A DNA stretch of 8,128 nt from Bacteroidales bacterium (GCA_003506275.1 DOBD01000251.1:1-8128), one strand, 5' to 3'; positions 1-6,480 are shown, counted from the stretch's first letter. Notes: generated by a model from the letters alone, not told the origin. Program-made: numbers and translations.

Positions 1-76
1 GCAATACCCAATCCCGCCTAGGGGAGCGGAATCGAAGAGAGAACAAATGGTACAGAAACGTCGTAAAGAGAGCCAT

Positions 77-105
77 GGGATGGCAACCCTGCGGGATGCC
101 AACCC
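77..105. terminator. Double-palindrome hairpin after the sulfur fusion gene
   Basis: Two 13-base arms (77-89 and 93-105), separated by TGC, can fold on each other with 11 of 13 positions paired; the two mismatches are symmetrical. The arms are also near-identical as direct repeats (GGGATGGCAACCC and GGGATGCCAACCC), because each arm is itself almost palindromic. The structure begins 5 bases past the stop codon of the minus-strand gene, which is where a terminator is expected. No run of T follows on the minus strand, so it may instead be an RNA-stabilising 3' hairpin. The remaining bases 1-76 show nothing I can name. Confidence 0.4.
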
Positions 106-109
106 ACGG

Positions 110-2587
110 TTACATGAAGAGATTCAGGTTGGCTGACTCGGTGCGTTCCAGGTAGGTGGCGACACCACCAATCTGAACCCCATCGATGAATTCCTCCGCC
201 TTGACCCCCATCACATCCATGGACATCTGACAAGCCACAAAGTTGATCCCGTTTTCAAGCGCCGACTTCATCATGTTTTCCAGCGAATCAACCTGCCGTT
301 TCTTCATGACTATTCGCATCATTTTACCACCCAAGCCACCCATATTCATTTTGGACAACCCGAGTTTACGGCTGGATGAGGCCATCATCATACCGAACAT
401 CTTGCCAAAGATATCCTTGGAAACGGCCGGTTTGTGCTTCCGTTTGATGACGTTTAGGCCCCAGAACGTGAAGAAGATGGTCACCTTTTTACCCATGGAG
501 GCCGCGCCATTGGCAATAACAAACGTCGCCAACGCCTTGTCGAGGTCGTCACTGAAGCAGATCAGCGTAGCATCCTTGCTGCCGGCGGTTAGCGTTGGAG
601 CAGCTTGGGGTTCCCCCTTGCGGATGGATGCCTTGATGCGATTATCTTCCTGAGTCAGTTCCAATAACTCATGTCCGGTGACCTTGGTCCATGCCTGAAC
701 ATCCTTGTAGAATCCGGCATCCGAGGCCGTAATGTTAAGTACTTCACCCACGGGCAAGTCATCGATGGCTTTTTTTAATTTGAGGATGGGCCCTGGGCAT
801 TGGAGGCCACAGGCATCCACCATCTTCAGCGGTTCAACCGAAAATACAGGCGCTTTTTGAGGTTCCTCTTTCTTTCCTTGATAAATCAAATCATCAATAC
901 CTATGTAATCCTTGGCGAACAGGTCTTCGTTGCTTTGTTTCTGGCTGGCTGTCTCATAGGTTTTAAGGCCGCCCGACAAATTAAAGACGTTGGCAAACCC
1001 GTGTTGTGTCAAAATACGACAGGCTACGTGGGCCCGTAAGCCGACACCACAGAAAACCACTATCTTGTTATCCTTGGGTAATTCGTCCAAATGGGCCCTT
1101 AATTCATCCAGCGGTATGTTGACAGCCCCCTCAATGGAACCCAATATAAACTCATCCCTGGTGCGTATGTCGAGCAGGAATAAGCCTTTGCCATGACTCT
1201 CTATTACTTCGCGCCAGGAAATGATGCGGGTAGTACCATCCAGGATGTTTTCAGCCACCATGCCGGCAATGTTTACCGGATCTTTGGCCGACGCATAAGG
1301 GGGAGCATAGGCGTGCTCGATGTCCGCCAGTTCATGGACAGTCTTGCCGGCTTGTATGGCAGTAGAAAGCAGGTCAATGCGTTTGTCTACTCCATCGAAG
1401 CCCACGATCTGGGCACCCAGGAGTTTTCCATCTCCCGGAGCAAAGGAAATCTTGAGGGTCATGGGTTGCGCACCGGGGTAATAGCCGGCATGAGAAGAGG
1501 CATGGATCGTAGAGTCGATGTGGGGTACGTTCAAACGTTGCAATAACTTGCCCGACAGACCGGTAGAAGCTACTGTTAGGTCGAAGACCTTGGCGATGGC
1601 CGTATTGATCGAGCCCTTGTACCGCTTCACATTGCCTCTGACCAGGTTGTCGGCCAGGATACGTCCCTGTTTATTGGCTGGGCCGGCCAGGTATGAAATC
1701 ATTTTCTGACCCATCACCGGATTGGCAAACTCAATGACATCCCCCAAGGCGTAGATGGCTGGATCTGATGTTTGCAGGAAATCGTTTACCACGATACCCC
1801 CCGTTTCTCCGATGGCCAGACCAGCCTCCTTAGCCAGGTGGCTGTCAGGGCGCACGCCAATGGATAGGATGACCATGTCGGTCGTGATGGTTTTAGACGA
1901 ATTCATGGTCACCACCAGCCTGTCCTTGGGTCGGCTGAAGGAGGCAACGCCCGATTTGAGGTAAAATTCCACGTGCTTTGTTTTGAGGTGTTGATGTACC
2001 AGTGCGGCCATGGAATAGTCCAGGGGGGTCATCACTTGTTCGGCCATTTCGACCAGTGTAACCTTGAGCCCTGCCTTGTGTAAGTTCTCCGCCATTTCCA
2101 GGCCGATAAAGCCAGCGCCCACCACCACGGCGTGTTGTGGGGTGTGCTCTTCGATGTAGCGCTTGATGGTGTCGGTATCCGTAACGTTGCGCAAGGTGAA
2201 GATACCCTCCAGGTTGATACCGGGAAGCGCCGGTTTGATGGGCTCTGCGCCCGGTGACAGCACCAGCTTGTCGTACGACTCCACGTAGGTTTTCTCCGAT
2301 AGGCTGTTCTTGACCGTCACTGACTTGGCCGTGGGGTTGATGGAGATGACTTCCGAATGAGTCCTGACATCCACGTTAAAACGCGTGCCAAACGAGGAAG
2401 GCGTCTGGATCAGTAGGTTGTCCCTGTCGGTGATGACGCCGCCGATGTAGTAGGGCAGTCCGCAATTGGCATAGGAGATGTGGGGTCCACGTTCAAACAG
2501 GATGATGGTGCAGTGTTCGTCGAGTCGCCTGAGGCGGGCGGCTGTCGTGGCACCACCGGCTACGCCGCCAATGATCAAGTACTTCAT
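110..2587 (-). CDS. CoA-disulfide/persulfide reductase fused to rhodanese, TusA and DsrE-like domains
   Basis: This 825-residue, presumably cytoplasmic flavoprotein carries four sulfur-handling modules. Residues 1 to about 445 form an FAD/NAD(P)H pyridine nucleotide-disulfide oxidoreductase of the CoA-disulfide reductase type: an N-terminal dinucleotide-binding glycine motif at 7-12, single redox cysteine Cys42 in SYANCGLPY, NAD(P)H motif GAGFIG at 157-162, FAD-binding Asp283 in ALGDV, and the HAGYYPGA and YAPPY tyrosine motifs typical of this family. A rhodanese domain follows (about 455-550, active Cys513 in CGVGLR), then TusA (about 587-660, Cys597 in CPGP), then a DsrE-like domain (673-825, Cys786). 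Related reductase-rhodanese proteins reduce CoA disulfide, CoA persulfide or polysulfide; the added modules suggest sulfane sulfur is passed between cysteines (inference). The ATG at 2587 is preferred over an in-frame TTG at 2608, because that TTG lies almost at the predicted transcription start and the glycine motif begins right after the ATG. The exact substrate is unknown. Confidence 0.93.
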   Translation of the reverse strand: MKYLIIGGVAGGATTAARLRRLDEHCTIILFERGPHISYANCGLPYYIGGVITDRDNLLIQTPSSFGTRFNVDVRTHSEVISINPTAKSVTVKNSLSEKTYVESYDKLVLSPGAEPIKPALPGINLEGIFTLRNVTDTDTIKRYIEEHTPQHAVVVGAGFIGLEMAENLHKAGLKVTLVEMAEQVMTPLDYSMAALVHQHLKTKHVEFYLKSGVASFSRPKDRLVVTMNSSKTITTDMVILSIGVRPDSHLAKEAGLAIGETGGIVVNDFLQTSDPAIYALGDVIEFANPVMGQKMISYLAGPANKQGRILADNLVRGNVKRYKGSINTAIAKVFDLTVASTGLSGKLLQRLNVPHIDSTIHASSHAGYYPGAQPMTLKISFAPGDGKLLGAQIVGFDGVDKRIDLLSTAIQAGKTVHELADIEHAYAPPYASAKDPVNIAGMVAENILDGTTRIISWREVIESHGKGLFLLDIRTRDEFILGSIEGAVNIPLDELRAHLDELPKDNKIVVFCGVGLRAHVACRILTQHGFANVFNLSGGLKTYETASQKQSNEDLFAKDYIGIDDLIYQGKKEEPQKAPVFSVEPLKMVDACGLQCPGPILKLKKAIDDLPVGEVLNITASDAGFYKDVQAWTKVTGHELLELTQEDNRIKASIRKGEPQAAPTLTAGSKDATLICFSDDLDKALATFVIANGAASMGKKVTIFFTFWGLNVIKRKHKPAVSKDIFGKMFGMMMASSSRKLGLSKMNMGGLGGKMMRIVMKKRQVDSLENMMKSALENGINFVACQMSMDVMGVKAEEFIDGVQIGGVATYLERTESANLNLFM

Positions 2588-2615
2588 GTCGATGGGATTT
2601 TTACGCAATTTGCTG

Positions 2616-2623
2616 CAAAGGTA
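2616..2623 (-). promoter_or_regulatory. -7 promoter element of the sulfur fusion gene
   Basis: On the minus strand this reads TACCTTTG, an exact match to the Bacteroidota -7 consensus TAnnTTTG. It predicts a start of transcription near 2611 and a leader of about 24 bases before the ATG at 2587. No clear TTTG is seen at -33; a T-rich stretch (2643-2647) lies at about that distance. No Shine-Dalgarno sequence precedes the ATG. Confidence 0.65.
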
Positions 2624-2665
2624 CCTAATAGATTTAAAGCGGAAAAATTATTAGTGGAAAATATG

Positions 2666-2684
2666 TCATCTGAAAAATAGATGA
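2666..2684. repeat. Inverted repeat in the divergent promoter region, possible operator
   Basis: TCATCT (2666-2671) and AGATGA (2679-2684) form a perfect 6-base inverted repeat with a 7-base AT-rich spacer. It lies in the 177-bp gap between the sulfur fusion gene and rprX, roughly 55-73 bases upstream of the predicted start of the former. Size and spacing would suit a dimeric regulator, but no known binding site is recognised and a 6-base repeat can occur by chance. Confidence 0.3.
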
Positions 2685-2752
2685 AGAGTGTTAATTTCTG
2701 TTTCACAAACGTCAAATAACTAAAAAGTGGGAGGAAATGTTAAAATTCAACC

Positions 2753-2760
2753 TATTTTTG
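2753..2760 (+). promoter_or_regulatory. Possible -7 element directly before rprX
   Basis: TATTTTTG fits TAnnTTTG and ends only 4 bases before the rprX ATG, so transcription would begin at or next to the start codon and give a leaderless message. No TTTG is found at the matching -33 position. The run of T makes a chance match easy. No better promoter is seen upstream. Confidence 0.3.
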
Positions 2761-2764
2761 TTGC

Positions 2765-4312
2765 ATGAGAAAATCGGTAATTTGGCTGCTGGTAGGGTTG
2801 ATGGTGTTGACATTCACCAGTTTGATGGTGATGCAATACACCTATATCCGTACCCTGACCAGGACCAGAGCTGAACAATTTGACGAATCCGTACGGCGGG
2901 CTTTGTTCCAGGTCGTGCGCAATCTCGAACTGGATGAGACGGCCAGGTACCTGGAGGAAGAATTGGATGAACGGGAAGCCAGGGCCCTGAGCCTTTCTCC
3001 AATGGGTCCACTGACGACGACGACCTCCAAAAAATCCTCCCGATTATTATCCATAGGCGGTTCTCCTTCCTTTTCCTCCGTCATGGAGTTTCAGGAAACC
3101 ACCACCTTGACGCAGACAGGCCCCAAAGTATTCATATCCATGAGCAAGGGCAACACCTTGTACAATACCACGGCCAAGGTGCAGGAAAACCTGAGGGAGC
3201 GCTACCTGGCCCAAAAAGGGTTGATGGAAGATGTCATTCTCCGCATGCTGTACGAAGCCAACGACAGACCCATCGAACAACGCATTGATTTCAGTAAACT
3301 GGAACACTACCTCATGGTGGAACTGACCAATAACGGTCTGGGCGATATACCCTTCCATTTCAGGGTCACGGATAAGGGCAACAAGGAAGTATACCGCTGC
3401 AGGGATATGTTGGGAACCCCCCGTAAAGCCTACAAACAAGCCCTTTTTCCCAATGATCCAGGTGTCAAGACCGGTACCCTCTACCTGACCTTCCCGCGCC
3501 GTAAAAACCAGGACATTGAAAACCTGAAGATTTTCGTGCCCTCCGTGTTGCTGTCCATTGTCTTGTTGATGGTTTTTGGATTCACCATCTTCATTATCTT
3601 CAGGCAGAAAAAACTGAGTGATATGAAGAATGATTTTGTCAACAACATGACCCATGAACTCAAAACCCCCATCTCCACCATATCGCTGGCAGCCCAGATG
3701 CTCAGGGATGTTGATGTGGGCAAGACGCCGGCCATGCTCAAGCATATATCCGGAGTGATTGTCGATGAAACGAAACGGTTGGGTTTCCAGGTTGAAAAAG
3801 TCCTGCAAGTATCCCTCTTCGAACGGGATAACGCCAACCTCACGTTCAAGGAAGTCGATGTGAACGATATGTTGGACAATGTCATTGCCACATTCAAGCT
3901 TAAAGTGGAAAACTTCGACGGCGTCATCAATAAGGATCTGAAAGCCCTTCAATCAGACATTACGGCCGACGAAATGCATCTGACCAACGTGTTCTTCAAT
4001 TTGATGGACAACGCCGTCAAATACCGTCACCCCGACAGGGATCTTACACTGAATGTGAGCACCTGGAACGAGAAAGACATGGTGGTCGTGTGCATCAGGG
4101 ACAACGGAGTGGGCATCCATAAGGATCATTTGAAAAAAGTGTTTGACCGCTTCTTCAGGGTTCCAACGGGCAACGTTCACAACGTTAAAGGATTTGGCCT
4201 TGGTTTGGCCTATGTCAAGAAAATCGTTGAAAATCACAACGGCACCATACGCGCCGAGAGTGAATTTGGCAACGGTACAGCCTTTATCATTCATTTACCA
4301 TTAATAAAATAG
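2765..4312 (+). CDS. rprX: RprX-type membrane sensor histidine kinase
   Basis: This 515-residue inner-membrane kinase senses a signal outside the cytoplasm and phosphorylates the regulator encoded next to it. The first membrane segment is residues 5-27; a periplasmic region of about 228 residues follows, with a Thr/Ser-rich stretch and no fold that I recognise; the second membrane segment is about 256-279. No HAMP domain is apparent: the H-box follows the membrane almost at once, with phospho-acceptor His297 in MTHELKTP. The ATP-binding part has the N-box (Asn416 in DNAVKY), G1 (DNGVG at 446-450), the F-box region (FDRFFRV) and G2 (GFGLGLA from 476). Length and sequence match RprX of Bacteroides fragilis as I remember it. 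The stop lies 4 bases before rprY, so the two are surely co-transcribed. The start gives a membrane anchor with a basic N-terminus (MRKS), which supports it. The signal sensed is unknown. Confidence 0.92.
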   Translation: MRKSVIWLLVGLMVLTFTSLMVMQYTYIRTLTRTRAEQFDESVRRALFQVVRNLELDETARYLEEELDEREARALSLSPMGPLTTTTSKKSSRLLSIGGSPSFSSVMEFQETTTLTQTGPKVFISMSKGNTLYNTTAKVQENLRERYLAQKGLMEDVILRMLYEANDRPIEQRIDFSKLEHYLMVELTNNGLGDIPFHFRVTDKGNKEVYRCRDMLGTPRKAYKQALFPNDPGVKTGTLYLTFPRRKNQDIENLKIFVPSVLLSIVLLMVFGFTIFIIFRQKKLSDMKNDFVNNMTHELKTPISTISLAAQMLRDVDVGKTPAMLKHISGVIVDETKRLGFQVEKVLQVSLFERDNANLTFKEVDVNDMLDNVIATFKLKVENFDGVINKDLKALQSDITADEMHLTNVFFNLMDNAVKYRHPDRDLTLNVSTWNEKDMVVVCIRDNGVGIHKDHLKKVFDRFFRVPTGNVHNVKGFGLGLAYVKKIVENHNGTIRAESEFGNGTAFIIHLPLIK

Positions 4313-4316
4313 CCTT

Positions 4317-5012
4317 ATGAAGGAAGAAAAGCTGCATATCCTGCTTTGCGAGGATGATGAAAACCTGGGGATGCTCTTACGTGAGTATCTGCAAGCGAAA
4401 GGGTTGGTCACCGATTTGATGACCGACGGAGAAAAAGGCCTCAAGGCGTTCCAAAAAACCAAGTATGACATGTGTGTGCTTGATGTCATGATGCCCAAAA
4501 AAGATGGATTTACCTTGGCACAAGACATCAGGGCTATCAACGCCGAAACACCCATCATCTTTCTGACAGCCAAGAACCTGAAAGAAGACATACTGAATGG
4601 CTTTAAAATCGGAGCCGATGACTACATCACCAAACCTTTCAGTATGGAAGAGCTGTTGTTCAGGATAGAAGCCATCATTCGTCGCGTCAAAGGAAAGAAA
4701 GCCAAGGAAGTGTACGAATATCAGATAGGCAAATACCTTTTTGACACACAGAAACAATTGCTGATACTGGGCGACCAGCAAACCAAGCTTACCACCAAGG
4801 AATGCGAGCTGCTAACCCTGCTGTGTGCCCATAAAAATCAGATTTTAGAACGTAACTACACCTTGATGACCATCTGGGAAGAGAATACATACTTCAACGC
4901 CAGGAGTATGGACGTATACATCACCAAATTACGCAAGCACCTCAAGGACGATGAAACCGTGCAAATCATGAACATTCACGGCAAGGGGTACAAATTGGTC
5001 GCGCCAGAATAA
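4317..5012 (+). CDS. rprY: RprY-type OmpR-family response regulator
   Basis: This 231-residue cytoplasmic DNA-binding regulator is the partner of the kinase just upstream. The receiver domain (about 5-120) has the acidic pair Asp13/Asp14, phospho-acceptor Asp56 in VLDVMMP, Thr84 and Lys106 in TKPFSMEE, so all the residues needed for phosphorylation are present. The winged-helix OmpR/PhoB domain spans about 135-231 and ends in the typical VYITKLRKHL and IHGKGYKL motifs. The sequence is strikingly close to RprY of Porphyromonas gingivalis, which is described as an orphan regulator there; here the kinase is kept. B. fragilis RprXY was first found by its effect on porin expression in E. coli. No terminator follows the stop codon, so some transcripts may continue into rpsF. 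Target genes cannot be read from this window. Confidence 0.94.
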   Translation: MKEEKLHILLCEDDENLGMLLREYLQAKGLVTDLMTDGEKGLKAFQKTKYDMCVLDVMMPKKDGFTLAQDIRAINAETPIIFLTAKNLKEDILNGFKIGADDYITKPFSMEELLFRIEAIIRRVKGKKAKEVYEYQIGKYLFDTQKQLLILGDQQTKLTTKECELLTLLCAHKNQILERNYTLMTIWEENTYFNARSMDVYITKLRKHLKDDETVQIMNIHGKGYKLVAPE

Positions 5013-5025
5013 TGGTATCATATTG

Positions 5026-5057
5026 TTTGGAGGAACCGGAAATTATGCCTATCTTCG
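5026..5057 (+). promoter_or_regulatory. Promoter of the rpsF-rpsR-rplI operon
   Basis: TTTG (5026-5029) fits the Bacteroidota -33 element, and TATCTTCG (5050-5057) fits the -7 element TAnnTTTG with one change. They are 20 bases apart, the preferred spacing. This is the best two-part promoter in the window. It predicts a start near 5061-5062 and a leader of about 64 bases before rpsF. Confidence 0.6.
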
Positions 5058-5059
5058 CC

Positions 5060-5125
5060 CCGCTTTTTGCGGAAAGGGTAACCTGTTGTCAGAAAGCAGC
5101 ATCAATGTTTTAATTAAACCTATTT
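5060..5125 (+). promoter_or_regulatory. rpsF leader with 5' hairpin, possible bS6:bS18 control element
   Basis: The predicted leader opens with a small hairpin, CCGC-TTTTT-GCGG (5060-5072). Further weak pairing is possible downstream, then the sequence becomes AT-rich up to the rpsF ATG, with no Shine-Dalgarno sequence. In many bacteria the rpsF leader carries an RNA motif bound by the bS6:bS18 complex for feedback control. The position is right and a CCG is present, but I cannot show that the conserved fold is there. The hairpin lacks a T-run, so it is not a terminator for rprY. Confidence 0.3.
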
Positions 5126-5476
5126 ATGAACAATTACGAAACCGTTTTCATTTTAACTCCCGTTTTGTCTGATGTACAGATGAAGGAAGCGGTAGAAAAA
5201 TTCAAGGCCCTGCTCGAAGCAGAAGGCGCTGAAATTGTGCATGAAGAGTCCTGGGGCCTCCGTAAGTTGGAGTACCCCATCGAGAAGAAATCCTCCGGAT
5301 TCTACCACATGCTCGAATTTAAAGGCAGCTCAGCCGTTGTTGCCAAGTTGGAACTCAATTTCCGTCGTGATGAACGCGTGATCCGCTTCCTGACCATCAA
5401 GCAGGACAAGTACCATGCACTGTACGCCGAAAAAAGGAGAAGTTTGAAACAGTTTAAAGAAGTAAAGGAGAACTAA
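5126..5476 (+). CDS. rpsF: 30S ribosomal protein bS6
   Basis: The 116-residue product is bS6, which sits on the platform of the small subunit, paired with bS18 on 16S rRNA. The N-terminus [10 protein letters not shown] followed by the [12 protein letters not shown] helix, the [10 protein letters not shown] strand, and [13 protein letters not shown] near residues 80-92 are the family's hallmarks. The length is usual for Bacteroidota, with a short charged C-terminal tail. It is the first gene of the ribosomal operon, 3 bases ahead of rpsR. The start has only AT-rich sequence before it, as expected for a Bacteroidota mRNA. Confidence 0.97.
   Translation: MNNYETVFILTPVLSDVQMKEAVEKFKALLEAEGAEIVHEESWGLRKLEYPIEKKSSGFYHMLEFKGSSAVVAKLELNFRRDERVIRFLTIKQDKYHALYAEKRRSLKQFKEVKEN
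5465..5470 (+). promoter_or_regulatory. Strong Shine-Dalgarno sequence of rpsR
   Basis: AAGGAG lies 9 bases before the rpsR ATG, inside the last codons of rpsF. A good Shine-Dalgarno sequence is unusual in Bacteroidota, where most genes lack one, and it supports the chosen rpsR start. Confidence 0.6.
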
Positions 5477-5479
5477 GCC

Positions 5480-5749
5480 ATGGCACAGAATTCATCGGAA
5501 ATCCGTTATTTGACACCTCCTACGGTAGACCTCAAAAAGAAAAAATACTGCCGTTTCAAAAAAAGCGGCATACGCTACATTGATTACAAGGACCCCGAAT
5601 TCCTGAAGAAATTCCTGAACGAACAAGGTAAGATCCTGCCCCGTCGCCTCACCGGTACCTCTCTGAAGTACCAACGCAAGGTGGCTCAGGCTGTTAAACG
5701 TGCCAGGCACTTGGCCTTGCTGCCCTTTGTAACCGACATGATGAAATAA
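5480..5749 (+). CDS. rpsR: 30S ribosomal protein bS18
   Basis: The 89-residue product is bS18, which binds the 30S platform as a pair with bS6, near the 3' end of 16S rRNA. The core [18 protein letters not shown], then [17 protein letters not shown] and [20 protein letters not shown], are diagnostic. The N-terminal extension of about 20 residues before this core is within the normal range. It lies between rpsF (3-base gap) and rplI (15-base gap) in one operon. Its start is preceded by a strong Shine-Dalgarno sequence, unlike rpsF. Confidence 0.97.
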   Translation: MAQNSSEIRYLTPPTVDLKKKKYCRFKKSGIRYIDYKDPEFLKKFLNEQGKILPRRLTGTSLKYQRKVAQAVKRARHLALLPFVTDMMK

Positions 5750-5752
5750 AAA

Positions 5753-5758
5753 AGGAGG
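5753..5758 (+). promoter_or_regulatory. Near-perfect Shine-Dalgarno sequence of rplI
   Basis: AGGAGG, fully complementary to the usual anti-Shine-Dalgarno core, lies 6 bases before the rplI ATG, just after the rpsR stop. It fixes the rplI start and stands out against the Shine-Dalgarno-free starts of the other genes here. Confidence 0.65.
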
Positions 5759-5764
5759 AACGCT

Positions 5765-6208
5765 ATGAAAATTATATTGAAAGAAGACGTCCCCACCTTA
5801 GGTTATAAGGACGACGTGGTGACCGTCAAGGACGGTTACGGGAGGAACTACCTGATTCCCCAAGGCAAGGCCATCGTGGCTACCGAATCTGCCTTGAAAA
5901 TCATGGCTGAAAACCTCAGGCAACGCGCCCACAAATTGGCTCAATTAAAGAAGGATGCAGAAGCCCAAGCCGCCAAGTTGCAAGGTGTCAGCCTGACCAT
6001 TGGTGCCAAGGTGAGCTCCACCGGCAAGATTTTCGGCTCAGTAGGGGCCATCCAAATTGCAGAAGCAATGGAAAAAGCCGGGTTCGAAGTCGATCGCAAA
6101 CTCATCGTCATCAAGGATGCCGTGAAGGAAGTAGGTAATTATACCGCTGTTCTGAAACTGCACCGCGAAGTCAGTGTTGACATACCTTTTGAGGTAGTCG
6201 CCGAATAA
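5765..6208 (+). CDS. rplI: 50S ribosomal protein bL9
   Basis: The 147-residue product is bL9, which binds 23S rRNA near the L1 stalk and extends outward on the large subunit. The N-terminal domain (1 to about 45) has MKIILKEDVPTLGYKDDVV and the signature GYGRNYLIPQGKA. A long Ala/Gln/Lys-rich helix (about 46-78) joins it to the C-terminal RNA-binding domain (about 80-147; GKIFGSVGAIQIAEAM, then the strand-rich end). It has full family length and is the last gene of the operon, with a terminator 17 bases past the stop. Confidence 0.97.
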   Translation: MKIILKEDVPTLGYKDDVVTVKDGYGRNYLIPQGKAIVATESALKIMAENLRQRAHKLAQLKKDAEAQAAKLQGVSLTIGAKVSSTGKIFGSVGAIQIAEAMEKAGFEVDRKLIVIKDAVKEVGNYTAVLKLHREVSVDIPFEVVAE

Positions 6209-6225
6209 ACGCAACACGATCCAAC

Positions 6226-6257
6226 AAAAAAAGCACCTCGAATGGGGTGCTTTTTTT
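6226..6257. terminator. Bidirectional terminator after rplI
   Basis: A GCACC/GGTGC stem (6233-6237 with 6246-6250), extended in the loop by further pairing, is flanked by seven A upstream and seven T downstream. It is thus a strong intrinsic terminator on the plus strand for the ribosomal operon. The A-run gives a T-run on the minus strand too, so it can also stop transcripts coming from the lipoprotein gene. Confidence 0.9.
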
Positions 6258-6324
6258 ATGCCCGGCTCAATGCCTGGCTCACGCTGTCCAACTCGAAGAT
6301 CGAACCGGACCGCCGGTTAGGAGC
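6258..6324. other. 67-bp island between two terminators, with tandem repeat and hairpin
   Basis: No gene is recognised. The island opens with a 12-base unit repeated in tandem with one change (ATGCCCGGCTCA at 6258-6269, ATGCCTGGCTCA at 6270-6281). It ends with a perfect 6-base hairpin, AACCGG-ACCG-CCGGTT (6303-6318). It is GC-rich compared with the flanking A/T runs. A 20-codon reading frame from 6258 on the plus strand has no supporting start signal and follows a terminator directly, so I do not call it a gene. Confidence 0.45.
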
Positions 6325-6356
6325 AAAAAAAAGGTCCGCACTGAGGCGGACCTTTT
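6325..6356 (-). terminator. Terminator of the small lipoprotein gene
   Basis: On the minus strand, a perfect GGTCCGC/GCGGACC stem with a 6-base loop is followed by eight T. It starts 17 bases past the lipoprotein stop codon. Four T on the other side extend the stem, and plus-strand termination here would be weaker. Confidence 0.9.
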
Positions 6357-6373
6357 CAATGTCTTCAAATTGC

Positions 6374-6480
6374 TTATTCAGCAACGGGAGCGGCTTCTTC
6401 AGCAACAGGGGCCAGTGAGTCAGCAGCGGGAGCAGCTTCTTCAACGGCAACAACTTCTTCGGTTGCAACTTCTTCGGCGG
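6374..6480 (-). repeat. Short imperfect repeats inside the lipoprotein gene
   Basis: The mature region is built from degenerate units around GAAGAAG (Glu-Glu). CAACTTCTTCGG occurs twice 15 bases apart (6451-6462 and 6466-6477, plus-strand reading), matching a five-residue protein period. Similar units recur towards the stop codon, such as CAGCAACGGGAGCGGCTTC and CAGCAGCGGGAGCAGCTTC. This pattern suggests growth by slippage or local duplication. Confidence 0.55.

Noticed and set aside
18..233. A 71-codon minus-strand frame over the end of the sulfur fusion gene
   Set aside because: It overlaps the conserved DsrE-like domain in another frame and has low-complexity Gly/Trp/His composition without motifs.
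2606..2608. TTG as an earlier start for the sulfur fusion protein
   Set aside because: It would add seven residues (beginning MRKNPID) before the ATG that directly precedes the FAD-binding strand, and it lies at the predicted transcription start.
2737..2874. A short plus-strand frame starting at an ATG preceded by GGGAGG, overlapping the start of rprX
   Set aside because: The upstream site looks like a Shine-Dalgarno sequence, but the predicted 45-residue peptide has no family features, overlaps rprX out of frame, and would lie before the only promoter match. A regulatory upstream frame cannot be excluded.
3047..3952. A 301-codon open frame on the minus strand inside rprX
   Set aside because: It lies wholly opposite a well-supported kinase gene, its translation shows no known motif, and similar antisense frames continue opposite the rest of rprX and rprY, as expected from codon bias.
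6258..6324. Possible tRNA or tRNA fragment (minus strand contains GGTTCGATC, like a T-arm)
   Set aside because: No acceptor stem, D-arm or anticodon arm can be drawn in the 67 bases, and the sequence is flanked by terminator A/T runs.
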